Assembly: GCA_033297075.1 (NCBI GenBank)
Contig: MU858192.1
Coordinates: 35,236-99,235 of the forward strand
Source: Rhypophila decipiens
Lineage: Eukaryota > Ascomycota > Sordariomycetes > Sordariales > Naviculisporaceae
DNA: 64,000 bases
Direction: 5' to 3'
In this document: positions 45,905-59,247 of the stretch, in pieces
Layout of the letters: each line of letters opens with the position of its first letter
Position numbering within the stretch: position 1 is the stretch's first letter
Notes under the pieces: generated by a model
The model's input: only the letters and a program-made list of their open reading frames with translations
Told to the model about the DNA's origin: nothing
Database searches by the model: none
Made by a program: the position numbers and the translations under genes

Positions 45905-47233
45905 ATGGACACCCTTCCAGTCGAGCTGGTCCGGCTCATCTTTGAGTGCTGTGACCCAGCCACTGTGAGAGCGCTCCGGCTTGCATCTGGTAGGCTTGCA
46001 GACGTGGGTTGCGAGTATCTCCTTCCACCACATTTCACGGCCGTCGAGTGGAAAGACGACATGCACCGGTTGCATTCCATCGCCAGCCATGACCGTCTAC
46101 GACGCAGCGTCAAGAGCCTCGTTTTCAACTTTTCCAAGATCGACGAGTACAATGCTCGCCATGCCTCCTTCTTCCAGACTTACCTACAAGATCCCGCCCA
46201 GCGGACCGTCACCCTTCAGGATGCCTGGATCAAGTACTACGAACTGGAGGAGCAAAGGAGTCAGGTTCCTCAGTTCCACACGCGGCCGAACATGGTCGAG
46301 GAGTCCCTGAAGCAGCTGCCCAATCTGCGGAGCCTGGAGATTACCTATACCAAATGCCCTTACGACATTGATATCCTTCGAGAGGTCTTCATGGTCAGGA
46401 ACTGCAGGAAGAGGGATCGGTCTCAGGCCTGCAAGAACATGAATGTCATCGTGTCGGCTCTCCGGCACATCCAACTCGACTCGCTCAAAATTGACCAACT
46501 GCCCCTGGAGATCTTCCGCGTGGCAGCTGATCGACGACACTGGTTCGACTGTGCACGATCCTTTGCCAGCCTCACCAAGCTGGACCTGGTCCTCGACCCA
46601 CCAAACAACCTCTTCCCGACCTCTCGATTCCGAGCAATCAATGGGCTGGGGCACGTTCTCCAGTTCTCGCCCAACCTCACACACCTCTCTCTCGGCTTCC
46701 ACACGTACCATGCCCCCCTCGAGAAGTTCAACGTCTCTTTCCGCCACCTCCTCAACGACTTCACCTTTAAGAAGCTCACAGACCTGAAGCTGGAAGGCAT
46801 CAGCTGTGCAGAAGAAGACCTCCGCGAGTTCCTGGTCCGACACGCCAAGACACTCCAGCGACTGCGCCTGGGCGGGAGAGGTCTCGCCAAGCCCCACGAG
46901 CTCAGCATTGGCGGTATCCATCTCCACGAAGGCACCTGGCGCTCCTTCTTTGCCTCTCTGAAGGGTCAAATTCCGAGCCTCGAGAGGTTCCACATGGAGG
47001 GCGACGTCGAAGCTGGTGACATCGGAACTAGCTCCAGAGAGCTGTACAAGTTCCACGCCGTCACGGATGACGACTGGGCTGAGATTGCCTCGTGCTCGCC
47101 GCGCCCGACGCTCAAGACTATAGACTGTCTTGGGCTGGAGAAGTACCTGCTGCATGGAGGAGAATATCCGAGCATGGCGATTGCCGGACCGGAGACGGAG
47201 GATCCCGAACCCCCCGTCGGCGTTGACGATTGA
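45905..47233 (+). CDS. F-box protein with leucine-rich-like repeats, 442 aa
   Basis: The N-terminus MDTLPVELVRLIFECCDPATVRALRLAS is an F-box that should bind Skp1 in an SCF ubiquitin ligase. The rest has irregular leucine-rich segments (LPNLRSLEITYTKC, FSPNLTHLSLGFH, LTDLKLEGISC, LQRLRLGGRG) that probably recognise the substrate. Such F-box/LRR-like proteins are numerous in filamentous fungi and usually uncharacterised. Intronless. The first in-frame ATG is 45905; the frame upstream is open only because of non-ATG starts. Confidence 0.85.
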   Translation: MDTLPVELVRLIFECCDPATVRALRLASGRLADVGCEYLLPPHFTAVEWKDDMHRLHSIASHDRLRRSVKSLVFNFSKIDEYNARHASFFQTYLQDPAQRTVTLQDAWIKYYELEEQRSQVPQFHTRPNMVEESLKQLPNLRSLEITYTKCPYDIDILREVFMVRNCRKRDRSQACKNMNVIVSALRHIQLDSLKIDQLPLEIFRVAADRRHWFDCARSFASLTKLDLVLDPPNNLFPTSRFRAINGLGHVLQFSPNLTHLSLGFHTYHAPLEKFNVSFRHLLNDFTFKKLTDLKLEGISCAEEDLREFLVRHAKTLQRLRLGGRGLAKPHELSIGGIHLHEGTWRSFFASLKGQIPSLERFHMEGDVEAGDIGTSSRELYKFHAVTDDDWAEIASCSPRPTLKTIDCLGLEKYLLHGGEYPSMAIAGPETEDPEPPVGVDD

Positions 47234-50200
47234 CTCCTAAGGTACAAACTGAAGTTGTTTCTCGAGAGAGGCTACTAAGTCCTTGGGCAGTCCTTCACTT
47301 CGCCTTGGTCCTGTACACAGGGTCTCTGGTCGAGCTCTCGTCTACCTCGTGGAACCGCCTCAGTTTGCTTTCGTCGCCTTTGGGAGAGCGACGAAATGAT
47401 ACCTTGTTGGAAAATGTCTCCCATCGATTATCAACAAGAGGTCAAGCTCTACCTCTACTCCGCTCTAGCTTGGCCCGCCAAATCTCTTCCAGTCATCATT
47501 TTATTCTCTCTCTATATATGCCCACTCAACGATTCCAATTTGAACCATCTTATGATACATATAGACTTTCCTACTAGCATGGGGCTCAGGTACGGGGTTT
47601 ACCGGTCTTTTTCTTTTCTCCTATGTTTTTTTTTCTCTTTTCTTTTTCTATTTTCACCCTTAAAGGATGTACCAATGAATTGACACGACAATTGATGCCT
47701 ATCCAATCTCATGATTTCCTTTTCACTTCTTCGGCCTGGCACTTGGCGCTTGTACCGGTTGGCTTTCTTTGCGGACGCATTTACAAGAGACAGTTGCACG
47801 AATAGACCTTTGGAACAAAATACACATGCTAAAAAAAGAAGACAAAAGAAAGAGAGATGGGCAAGCGATTGCCACTGCTCTTGGTATATCATATTTCAGG
47901 TTATGAAAACCACGTATTGTTACTTTTCATTGGTGGTGGGACTGTTTACTTTACAATTTACAATTTACAATGATAAATACAATACACCGCCTTGCTCAGT
48001 TTTCATTTCACACAAACACTTGCCGCCTTTACGCGAATTCGAGCAAGTGATTATTCGAATCGCGGTCGCAGTACGCCCACCCCATCTAAAAGGTCAATAT
48101 CGATCTGTCCAAAGACCATTCAAGTCGTTGGTGATCTCCTGTCCTCGCTCAAAATTGTTAAGGCCACCGCTAGATCACGTCGACCCCACGGGGTAAAGTC
48201 ACGCAGACCGGTTTTGATTCCATGCCATGTTACCATGGCACTGGCGATGGATACCTACCTAGCAATATGCGTGCCCTACCGTGTATGCTTGTCGTGTAAC
48301 TTGATTACCCCAGACTTACTCCCGCTGCCCAACATGGGACTGGAGGTCACCACTTACATGTACCTACCTACCTTATGTGACTGGGAGATCAGTGGCAATG
48401 CTGTCTATCACAATGCCTTCAACGAAACCGAAGAACAGCCGGCCGGCCGGTGTATATGCCACATCAGATGCGCCTCTCACGTCTACCTATCTCAGTCCGC
48501 CGTTTAGCTGACCCGACCTCCTAGATCAGTGACTTTTCTACTTGCTTGGACTGGAGCATACCGACAACACAGCCATGGACAGTTGAAAGCAGGCGACTAG
48601 TAATTATACGTTGACCGGTTTCCTTCATCGGTTAAACATATTACCAGCTTATAGAAGGCATGTATGTATAGTACCTTTCTATATGTGCGTGCGCGTATTG
48701 TATATTGCATATATTGTATACGCTCCTGCATATCCGCCTTGGTGTAACCTATAAGACGCACCCTGGGCGATTGAGGTCATCATTTAAACCATTTCTTCAA
48801 GTTGCCGCCCTACTATCTATCCTGGCGCCCATTACAGGTTCTTGGAGATTTCCATTCATCTGTCCTTTCAGGTTTGAACGATCCATGGTGATATTGCGTA
48901 TATGACAGTTGGATGCTATTAATTAGCAAGTATCCATGTTATTTTTTATCAGCGGACGATATAATTACATGGATGGGGCATTTCATTGTTGACCTGTCGT
49001 TTGGTGTGATCACTGGCCAGCCTGCCAGCCAGCAAAGGTGGCTAGCCCATTGCCATTCACCGTTGAGCTTGCTGTATGTGAGTTGAGCACACGTGGAGGG
49101 CGAGCAAGGCAAGCAAGCAAGACCTGGAAGCAGGATGAAACCTAAGAGGATAAGATCGACATATAAGTTAACCTACGGAGTACTCCAGTGTTTTTGTTTA
49201 CATGTACTTGCCGTATGTATGGAGCTGAATCATCCCCAGCCGGGCGGCCGGCCGCCCGGCTGGTTGCCGATCGACTTTATCTTCTTGACGGCCCCAAGCC
49301 TGATGGGCAAGAATCATACCATAGCCTGCTGGTTCTCACCGAGAAGTATCTGCTTACCTTGGTATCAACAGAGCAGTAAAGAACATTGTTCTGCGCCTGT
49401 ACATGTATGTATTCCAGGGTCACCCGCAATTCAGGCAGGATACGCCTCAATACCAATACAAGATGCAAAGCAGATCACAGACAGTCAGATATAGCAGTGG
49501 ATAGATAGTGCGGGATATAATTACCTATGTTCAAGTCCGTGTCATCGTAGGTTTGATGTTCCCATGCATCATCGCCAGTGAGTAAGCGCCTCACATCAGG
49601 ATGCGCCTAGTCGGACTCGGGGGGCTGCGGTATCCCGTACCTACCTTACCTACCGTACCAAGCATATTTTCACCCATAATCTTGCCATGCCATGATAACC
49701 CACAATCTAGGAAGAAGGGCAGGAAAAGGTGGGAAGAATGCATGGAAGAAGACCGTTAATACCACCTCCCCTCTACCTACCTCTGAACAATTGCGTCCGT
49801 TAGACTAGTTCCTGTACGGTACCTTTCCCTTGATTTGCCAGAGCTGACTGGGTCAGCACACTTCTCGGTCATCTTCTAACAAATAAACAGGAAAACAAAA
49901 GACTTGAACGTGTGATTACTATCAAGTAGGTAGATAAGTACTCTGTTCGCCAGCTCTGAAGCGTCTGTTCATCATCCATTCCTCCACCGAGCCCTTCCAA
50001 ATCGTTCTCATTGAATTTCGGGTTCGGATTTCCACTAAACGAATCGAATCCAATCCGATATATGAGGCTGAGAGTTCATGGGTGTTTGACATGTACCGTT
50101 CAGTTGGGCAACCCATTTGTTTCCTTTGACCCAGATCTGAGCTCTGTATGTCTGTCGTCGTCGTTCTTCCCCTTCTCCTCGTTCATTCTTAAGTAAATAT

Positions 50201-53200
50201 TCTATTCCCGCCACATTTGTGAGCGAGTGAGCCAATCATGACTAAATCAGTTAATAGGCAAGAAGGGCAATGTATTTTTCTGCCTTCAAGCTTCTCTTTC
50301 GGAGGCATGTTTCTTTTCATTCTGCACTTTGTTGCTATCCCAGCCTGTCTGCATCTTGATGAGAGACTGTGCAAGCAGCCTTGGTAGGAACAGCCATCAC
50401 GATCTCAATGTCGCCGTCTGTTGCTGAGTAAGTCAGTTCAGACGCCGCGGCGAGAATGTTATCAGATCACGTCAACCACGTAACGGCTTACGCGTGTGGA
50501 GTATTCGACTCAGACAAGTAAACAAAGGCGATAAAATAAAACGATGTGTCTCAGATAAAAGCCATACTGTTTAAAACGGCCCGAGCATATGGGTTTTAAT
50601 GAGCGATTCTGTTTTAACCACGGCCGTAGGTACACGGCAAGGCACATGTGGTGTGGCGTTGTCGCAGGGCAGTTATAACCATGTGGCTGACAACAATGCC
50701 GTGATGATGTCTCGGCCGGCGATCGGAAATTTTATAGCCCGGATCCCCGGATTATCGTCGGTGATTTTAATGGCCGGAAACCAACGTTTTCTCCCTTGCT
50801 TCATAAGCTTTGTTTTGACAACCACGAGAAGCCGGGATGAGCGTGATCTTTCTTGTCCGAGAGCCGCGGTACAGCTCGGATCCTTAAAAATGATGATACT
50901 ATCGCGATTAATGAAGCCGAGTCGGGACACCCCTTCACTCTCAAGCCCCTTCATTGAGAATTGGATCCGCTCGAGTTAGTAAACAATCGGAGAAAAGCGA
51001 GCTGAAAAGAAAATCGGAAACACGTTTCTCTCGGCCCCCCTGAATTCATACCCACAGCTTGTGGATTGCGGATGTGTTGTGGGATTTTCCGAGCCCTTTA
51101 ACCGGGATCATGATACCAACAAGACCTCACTCATCCTGAGCTGAGCTGAAAGGGTGTGGAACTTGATATTGTCAGATGGAGCTCTAAAAATATGAGGGAG
51201 GATTCACAGCCTCACAGCCCCATCTCTGTTGTCATGAATCTGAGTAGGTACGTAGGCAAATGGGTAGTAATGAGGCACAGATGTCAGTGTCAACTCCCCA
51301 GATGAGAAATGTCAATGTCATCCGTCAGCTTGTAGCCGCATATGACAAATTGGCAATGGCATGCACGGCGGGTGGTGATAGATGACGGCTGCTGCTGTCG
51401 TGGTATCAAAACACTATCGCTTTGATGATATTCGCCAAGTTGATGTTGGAAGGGTCTGTCCTGGACTTGTTTGCGCCGTACAGAGGCGGTCGATATGATA
51501 ATGCATGTTGGTCGTCGTGCATCTCATCACTTGATAACACGCACGCAGGTCCTTGATATCCCTTCGGCATGTCTCGGGTTGAGACCTTGTACAACTGCGG
51601 AAGTATTCTCCGGGGGTTCTGTCTCATATGGACGCGTTAGAGCGATATCAAGTCGAACGTGTGGACCGTCGACGGCAACGTGCAGAGGCGGATCCTGAAT
51701 TTAGGTTCAAATAATTGAGAGTTTTGAAACGGTGCGGGTGCTCGCCTTTGCATTGCCCCTCCCCCATGAATATATTCACGGGATTGCACATTAAGTTTTG
51801 CTTGCCGATGTGCTGCCTCCTCTCAGACTGGAGAGTTTTTGGGTTCAAGCCTGGGGTTCTGGACCGATATCAAGTCAATCGAGATCTTGACATGTCAATA
51901 AGCTTGTGGGCGTGTATCATCAGCCAGCCAGCCGAACATCCCGTCCAGCCTTCCCGAGGCCGCCGAGCCGTAGTCAGCCATTGTGGATGGGGCCTGGGGC
52001 CGAGGAAAACCCTTCACGCAGCCGCAGACAGCCAATTGGCCTCGAATGGAAGTCTATGACGCCGCCACAGGGGTATAACAGAGGTTGTATTGAAGGTTAA
52101 AGGGTGGTAACGGAGGTGGGGGGGGACACACCGGGAATCTAGATTCAAACGGCGATACAGTAAGAAAGAGTTGGTGGTTCAGTAAGGCGAAAATTTACCT
52201 AAGAATGCCTCGACAAATCGATTGCGCGACATTATATTGTGCGATTCGAGAAAAAAGGGGCGCATTATCTTCTTTCTTTTTTGTAACGACATCTGAAGCT
52301 GGGCAAGTTGCCCGTGCAACATTCAGGGGGAAAAAAGAAAAGAGGGGAAGGGGAAGCATCACGACTTGTCTTCGTTCATCGGGCGATATCACTGATGGCG
52401 GAGGTGCATTTGAGGCGCAGCTAGTGATTGGTCCATGATGGTTGGTCAAAGTTTATTCAGAAGCCCAAGACAAAGCTCAAGGTACGAGAAACACGTTAGT
52501 ACAAAGGGAGTGAGTCGAGTCGTTCCTTGAGTGCATTTTAGCTCTCTATCTTTGCTTTTGTTATCGGCGCCGTTGTTTCCTATTGACAGGAGATCACTTG
52601 GACGAGTCGCCTGTCGCCAGCGTTCAGCTGATGCATCTCCCAGTTGTGATTGCGTTTTTTGTCCCCTTTGGACCCCATATGGAAGGAGAGAGGCTGGTGT
52701 TCGCTGCAACCCGCGGGCCGTAACCTGCGACCCCTCCACCACTTGTCACAGTTGCACTTGTTGGTCAAGAGGTCCTGCTTTCGTGCTTGTGCTTGCTTGC
52801 AATCACTTCGAGGTCACAGTCTCATTCGACTTTTGCTTGTAACGTTTTTGAGTCTTGTTCCTTTTTCTTCCAAACAAAAAAACGATCGACGCCAAGCATC
52901 GCACCCCGGGCAGGACCTGGCCTGATTTGCAGTCTCTTATCCCTGTTAACGGCATCGACATCAGCAAAGCGGATATTAAATGCCAATTCTTTTTCAATCA
53001 AAATAAACTCAGGCACACAAAGAAAAATTCCTGCGCTACTGCCAGTCTGCCGTCGACAACAAGCTGCACACCATCAACTTGCGACTCGGAGCCTGCACCT
53101 GCACCACCTTTTATCACATCCGGGCATCATCGATTGGTACCTCACCACTCTCACCCACTCACACCACAGAGCAACCCACACACTTTGCTTCTTCTGAAGC

Positions 53201-53730
53201 CTCGTGTAAGTGGTGGGCACAGACCAACCCCACCCGCTAACAAGACCCGTCAGGTAGCCGCCTGACCAGTGACCCAGCTTTGCAAGGGGCCCAACTCAGA
53301 GGTGCAGCGACCCCTGTCCAGAGATCCCAGGTCAGCCCCCGGTATTGCGTGAGGCCCACGTCACTGGCCTTGTTGTTCAGTCAAATCCAAGGTTCCTGGC
53401 CTTCGCCAAACCCCACTGCCATCTTGGGCTCCCAGCAGTTGCCCTGCGATTTGGTTCGACCAGTCAAGGAAGTCCGGGGCACGCTGCCTGTTTTTCTGAC
53501 TGCGGCCGACATCCCGGAGTTGGGAAATATCGTTCATCACCAACCTTGCCACTGGTTTCTCTCCCTTTGAACTTCTACCCGACAAAAGAGAGGTTCATCC
53601 GATTCTCAGATTCTCCGCCGTCGCCCTGGCCGTTACCCTTTTTGTGTCGAATACACCGCCTAACGGGCCGCCTTCACGTTGATTCCCCTCACCTGCACCG
53701 GAGGCGGAGGGCGGATGTTTACTGTCCACC
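47234..53730. other. 6.5-kb gene-poor region
   Basis: The longest stretch without a recognisable gene here. It contains dispersed TACCTACC clusters (near 48,246, 48,350, 49,636 and 49,771), alternating purine/pyrimidine sequence near 48,690-48,720 and a perfect 28-bp GC palindrome at 49236-49263. The last 1.5 kb is pyrimidine-rich and probably includes the leader of the Ysc84-domain gene, with a possible leader intron donor GTAAGT near 53,208. No RNA gene seen. Confidence 0.45.
49236..49263. repeat. Perfect 28-bp GC palindrome
   Basis: The half-site CCAGCCGGGCGGCC is followed directly by its exact reverse complement, with no spacer. Twenty-six of 28 bases are G or C. It could extrude as a cruciform or bind a dimeric factor. 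Confidence 0.9.
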
Positions 53731-56023
53731 ATGCAGCGTGTTTCCGCTTTTCTCCCGTCGTGGGACCGGCCCAAGTCGACCTCCTCCGTCAAATCCACAG
53801 CAGCAGCCCCAGCGGTTCCGGCGACGACCACGACGAAAAGACCTGCCGCCTTGGACAAGGTATTTGGGTGGGCAGAGAAGATTGCAGCGCCTGCCAATCG
53901 CATGAGCACGACGACAACAAGTGCGCCCACCCGCTTTGGCCGTGAAAATTACTGGCCGGCCGCCCTGGATAAAGAGTGCGACAAAGCCGCCAGGATATTA
54001 AAGTCTTTTTGCAGTGAGTCTTGTGTCATCTTTTTTTAGCTTTCGCTGCGTGCAATGAATACTGACATGGACCTTTTCCCCAGCGGATGGATTCTTGGCT
54101 CAGGAGACCGAGCCTTCGGAACAGTCGGAAGCCTCAACAACACCGACCTTTGTGACTAAAAAAATACCACCACGGATAATACAGAATGCCGTCGGGCTTG
54201 CCATCTTCTCGTGCATGCGATCAGGCCTGTGGATGTCGGGATCTGGAGGAGCCGGTCTGATCACGGCTCGCAAGGCAGACGGAACTTGGTCACCACCTTC
54301 GGGAATAATGCTGCACACTGCTGCGCTCGGCTTTGCGATCGGAGTCGATATCTACGACTGCGTCCTCGTCATCAACAGTGTCCGCACCCTCGAAATGTTC
54401 AACCACCCCAAGCTCGTTCTCGGCGAGGACGTAAGCCTGAGCATGGGCCCACTGGTCAGCACTGGAGCGGTGGATCAAGACGTGAGGTGGAAAGGACTCG
54501 ATGATACCGTTCTGACGTACGTCAAAGCTAGGGGCAAGCACCAGGCCGTGCCGCTGAACGGGTCAATGGTCACGGAACGCGGAAACGAAAACAAGAGGTT
54601 TTATGGTGGAGATGTTGGTGTCATGGACATTCTGGGCGACAGGATCCCAAAGAGCGTGCCCGAAATCCGACCGTTATTCGAGCTGATCAAGGCAGCCGAA
54701 GGACGATCAGACTACGACGCAGCGCTCATGGCCGTCTTGGCCCAACAGCCCGCACCTGGCGATGCTGTCATCGAGACGCCAACAGCCTCCCCGGCAGCAC
54801 CGAAAACACCCTTTGGCATCCCCAGCGCGGACGACCCTGATCCGTTCGGCGTGATTGGTCTGGAAATGGCTGGAATCGAAATCAGAGAGGCAGGGACACA
54901 CTTGCGACCTGCTAGTACGCAGTTCGAGTTCAACCCGAGCCCCACGAGCCCCGTCTTTGGGAGATTCAGTCGCCAGAGTATCGACACGTACCTCAGCAAC
55001 CGTGGCAGCTACATGTCGGCGAAAACTCAGGGTACGGCCGTGACAGACGTGGGCACCCAGACGGACGTGGCAAGCACTGCCGAGACGAGCTACAGCCCGG
55101 CCAATAGTGATGACGGGCGGGACAATGTGCCGGAGAAGCTGCCCACTGTGATGGAGCCCGACGAAATCGATTACACCAAGATTGACATGAGCATGATCGA
55201 GCGCTTTACCCCGCCGATTGAGGAGCTCGAGGAGCCGTCGACAATGATCGATCTCAAGGCTGATGAGCGTGACGACAAGGTAGCCACAGTTGACCAAGGC
55301 ACTCCCACCAGCAATGCCGAAAAGGTCACTGCTGCGGCGCCGTCCGACGAGCGTGACGAAGATGCTGATGATGAGGACGAAGAAGAGGAGGAGGAGGAGG
55401 AAGAAGAGCCCATCATCTACGAAGTTGCAACAGCGGCCCAACCCACACGCACCTCTCTCCGGACATCTCAGATTACACAGGTCGTCCACGCCAAAGGTGC
55501 TATCGTCACGATCCCCAAGAGAATACCTCCTCCACTGCCCGCACGGAGCCCTGCAAGAGCCTCTAGAGGAAGCAAGACCGAGTACGGCGACGTTTCGTCT
55601 CTGAAGAGCCCGCTCAGAAACTCCTTCATGTCGGCCGACTCACTGCTGGAGTCACCACCTGCTAGCGATGGGACCGCCGAAACCTCAGCCGTCGAGTCGT
55701 TCGCCACACCGTTGACGACAAGCGAGGCAGCTCTCAACAAGGCTGGCCTCGGAGAGGAATTGCCCGAGAGACGTGGTCATCAGAAGAATACGTCGTCAGT
55801 TTATACGGCTGTTCCACTCCCGCTGGACGAGCACGATATCCCACCCACCCCTCAAAGGGTCGAGCTGACGTCGTCGGCCGAGGAATCCGACCACGAGCCT
55901 CAAACACCCAAGACCGATATCGATTTCGTTGGGGTCGAGGGCAAAAAGACTGGAGATGAGAAAGAGATGGGCATTCTGTCGTCTCATGCCACCGAATCAA
56001 ACAATACCGTTGCTATTGCATAG
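53731..56023 (+). CDS. Ysc84/SH3YL1-type (DUF500) actin-patch protein, two exons, 740 aa
   Basis: Exons are 53731-54013 and 54084-56023; the 70-nt intron (GTGAGT donor, CCCCAG acceptor) restores the family sequence ILKSFCTDGFLAQE. The Ysc84 domain spans about residues 75-310: CDKAARIL, KIPPRIIQNAVGLAIFSCMRSG and FYGGDVGVMDIL. In yeast Ysc84/Lsb3 this domain binds and bundles actin and lies next to an SH3 domain; here no SH3 is visible. The C-terminal ~430 residues are disordered and acidic, with a run of about ten Glu, and Pro-rich segments (PPPLPARSPARAS) that could themselves bind SH3 domains. Probably cortical, endocytosis-related. Confidence 0.9.
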
Positions 56024-58198
56024 AGCCGGTATATACGACACTAGACGGTGCATACCTCGATGGTGCAACATTTTACATATTTGATAGACCATAGTGTTTC
56101 ATTTTTGCGAGACACATATTACAGATGGAAGCGTCGGGATGATCAGCGGAAGAATTGGGCTGATTATCATCGCAGTATTCTTCTTTTTGGGTTTTCTAAC
56201 CCACCTTTTTGCCACCTTCTCTTCTTACCCCTCGCATTTACCACTTGTGAGGGGCGCGGGTGGTATCATACCCCCTTTTTGTCACAACTATTTCTCGTTC
56301 AACATTTACATGGGCGTTTTGGGACCTTTTCTTTCAAGGAGTTTTTGGCAGGGCAAAATTTGATATTTCAGCGGGATTTATGGCGGCTTTTGGTCGGGGC
56401 TAGATGGACGGACGGATGGACGGACGGACGGATCAGTGACCGTTGGGCGGTACCAAGACGACCGAGATGAACGTTGATTGACTACTACTTTCTTATACCA
56501 CATTTTGAACTCTTGTCATTACTCATTCCCTTTTTCTTCTTCCTTTTTACTTTACATACTCATACTCGATCGTACCATAGCGTATTACCCCCTATTGTCT
56601 ATTATTAGTGTATGTACTTTTCTTGGGGTCTTTGCCCAGACAGATATTTTGAGCGATCTTGGGGGCGGGATAATGAGATTGAGATTGGGAGTGTGAATGG
56701 GCTCAGCGGCATTGTTGTTTGTGTCATTGGTTTTGTAACCATGGGAGATGAATAATGTGATGAGATGTTTGTTGATTGTCTTGTGGTGGTCATACGTAAC
56801 GGCGCCTACCTATGCGGTGGGTTGTTACGCGTCTGTTGTGTTCGCCGCCTTTATGTGGTTGTTATTTGAGCCTGTTGTTTGTGATCTTGTCATCCTTGCT
56901 CGGGTGGTAGTAATTTGGCATTGGGCAGACACACATCTCATTGTGTACTTGGGAGGGGGTATGACGAACGGCTGTGGTATGTTATGTTGTGAGCGTGCGG
57001 ACCTTGTTGTTGTTTGTGATATCCTTTTGCTGTCGATTTCCGTTCGTTTGTTTGTTCATTCGAGCACAGCATGTGCTGTCATCTGTGTTATCTGGTTCAA
57101 CTCCTCTAGACGTCCACCAGTGCTAATTACGAAGAAGAAAAATGAATGAATAATGAATGAATTCAGTGGGCATGTGCTATTTGACTAGAGTAGCTAGCTA
57201 GCTAGCTACCTTGGGTAATTACCAACTAATCTGGGTGCTATGACACGAAGAATACACACCCGAGGCGACGGTTCCAAGCTTGGTTGGCCTGGTGAGATGC
57301 TTGGTGTTCGGTGCTTAATGTACTGAGGCAGGTAAGTATCTTATGTAGGGACCTCGTACCGCGTAAGGGAGGGACTCTGTTGGGCGAACTGACCTGAAAT
57401 GACTTGCTAGTCTGGTACATACAATAAACAAAGACCGATATATGATCTAGTTCAGGTTACAATACACATATAACTTACATGTTCCAAGCTATATTTATTG
57501 CCTTTATTGTTTCGTTTGGGAGAAACTGGCAGGGTAGGTAGGATCTGACGCTCCCTGGCAACGAGCACTGCTATCTATGTGCGTTTATACCAGTTTGTTC
57601 CACCCAAGATTGAGTCAGTTAATTTGGGAAAGGGCCACTAGGATAGATGAACAGTAAGTACATAGTAGGGCCTCGCTAGGATGACAGGTAGGTAATGTAG
57701 GTTTATTTGGTTCAAACTTGCTTGTTCAACAGTCTGACCGCTACTAAATAAAGAGTAAAGCCATGACTTGTACTTTAATGAATCAGTATTAACTGAGTTG
57801 GCGGCGGTTGACTATGATCCTTGGTTCAGTTGGGGGTTTACTCAGCTCATGACAATAGCATTGATGAGCATATCAAGTCCTCGAGTATCTGACATATGGC
57901 AGGTGGGACCAATGAGGGATTGATTCATTGTAATCCACAATAGTTTCACCATGTCTGTCCGATCTTTCACTTCATTTTGTCTCGGGGCAAAGAGTTATTT
58001 GTCAGGTATCTAGAGATTTGTTATAGCACTTTAAGGATTGAGTGAGTAGACATTTTGGTAGAATTTCAGGCTATACAATATTGGTGAGAACCTGAAACTG
58101 ATGGACCAAACAAGTACAGTGAGTGGCCCTTTCATTCCCACCTAATCATGTAAGACCTCTGCCTGGCCTCGCTTCATCATGTGTATCTGGATAGGCCT
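56024..58198. other. Convergent intergenic region
   Basis: 3' flanks of the Ysc84-domain gene (+) and the metallo-hydrolase gene (-). It has a GGAC/GGAT tetranucleotide array at 56404-56434, a GCTA tract near 57,195 and TAGGTAGG clusters near 57,536 and 57,686. The hydrophobic frame 56748-57149 reflects GT-rich DNA rather than a gene. Confidence 0.45.
56404..56434 (+). repeat. Tetranucleotide microsatellite (GGAC/GGAT)n
   Basis: About seven tandem GGAC/GGAT units in the 3' flank of the Ysc84-domain gene. Confidence 0.85.
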
Positions 58199-59247
58199 TC
58201 ACCACTTCCCACCGCCCTCAACCTTGAGCGGGACATGAACCAACATATCCCCCGCCCCCGTAACAGGAGGAAGTCTCCCAGCACGGATATTAAACTGCAG
58301 CGCCTGGTGAATCAGCCGTGGCTCAGCGAGCTGGTCATCCCTCGTCTTGCGCCAGTTGACGAATTCTTCCCGTGAAGTTCCAGACTTGAGATGTTTGTTC
58401 GTTGCGAGCTGGTCTGCTACCGTTGTGTAAGGGACTGGTTCGGTCCGCCCTGGAGCAGGTCCCGGTGGGTAATCATGGCCTGTCCAGACTTTTGTGTTTG
58501 GGTGGAGGGCGAATAGTTTCTGTGCAGAGGCATATCTACGAAATAGTGTTAGGATTATTGTTGTTGGGGGAAGGGGGAAGGGGGAATGAATGATAGGACG
58601 TACAAAGCTTGAGCGTCTCCGCCGGGAAAGTCACACCTTGCGGAGCCGACGTCGCCGTTGAAGAGGGAGTCGCCGCAGAAGACGTTATCTGGTTATATCA
58701 CGTTAGCAACACTGAGCAACAATGTAAATATGAGAAAGGAGAAGAAAAGGGGCAACATACCACCAACCAAATACCCCAAATGATCAGGCGTATGACCAGG
58801 CAAGTGCAAAGCCTTCACTTGTAAATCCCCCACCCTGAAAACCTCGTCGTCTTCAAGCAACTTGTCAAATGCGCCCTCGTAGTCTTCCCGTGGAATGCCA
58901 TAGCGCTTGGCGAACCGCTCTTGGACCCCGGTGATCCGCTTACCGATGCAGATCTCGGGCGTGATAGTTTGCGACGATGCCAGCTGGGACTGGAGGTACT
59001 TGGAGGCCGTGAGGTGGTCCGCGTGGGCATGGGTCTCGAGGATCTTGACTATGGTGTAGCCGTTGGATTTGACCAGGGAGATGAGCGAGTCGGCTGTGCT
59101 GGTCGAGATGAAGCTTTTCGAGGGGTCATAGTCCAGAACTGAGTCGATTATGATGGCTTGTTTGGTTGAGGGGTCTGCGATGATGTATTGCCATGTTGAG
59201 GTTGCGGGCTCGAAGATGGGGTGAATGATTGGGCCCTGTGAAGACAT
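58199..59247 (-). CDS. Persulfide dioxygenase-like metallo-beta-lactamase-fold hydrolase, three exons, 302 aa
   Basis: Exons are 59247-58761, 58688-58604 and 58535-58199; introns are 72 and 68 nt. The ATG at 59247 is the first in frame; the longer frame begins at TTG. Metal ligands are H73, H75, D77 and H78 (THAHADH), H152 (LPGHTPDH), D169 (FCGDSLF) and H211 (WTGHDY). The DVGSARCDFPGGDA segment is typical of the ETHE1/BLH persulfide-dioxygenase branch, which oxidises glutathione persulfide to sulfite with Fe(II). The C-terminal IRAGRLPPV..VPLKV segment resembles bacterial BLH proteins found beside YeeE/YedE transporters. No rhodanese domain and no obvious mitochondrial presequence. The next gene upstream is just such a transporter. 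Glyoxalase II activity is the main alternative. Confidence 0.9.

Noticed and set aside
50599..50979. 126-codon plus-strand frame
   Set aside because: Antisense is equally open, and there is no recognisable domain or conserved motif.
56748..57149. 133-codon hydrophobic frame resembling a membrane protein
   Set aside because: The DNA is GT-rich, which by itself gives Val/Leu/Cys/Trp-rich translation; no family pattern and no neighbouring exon.
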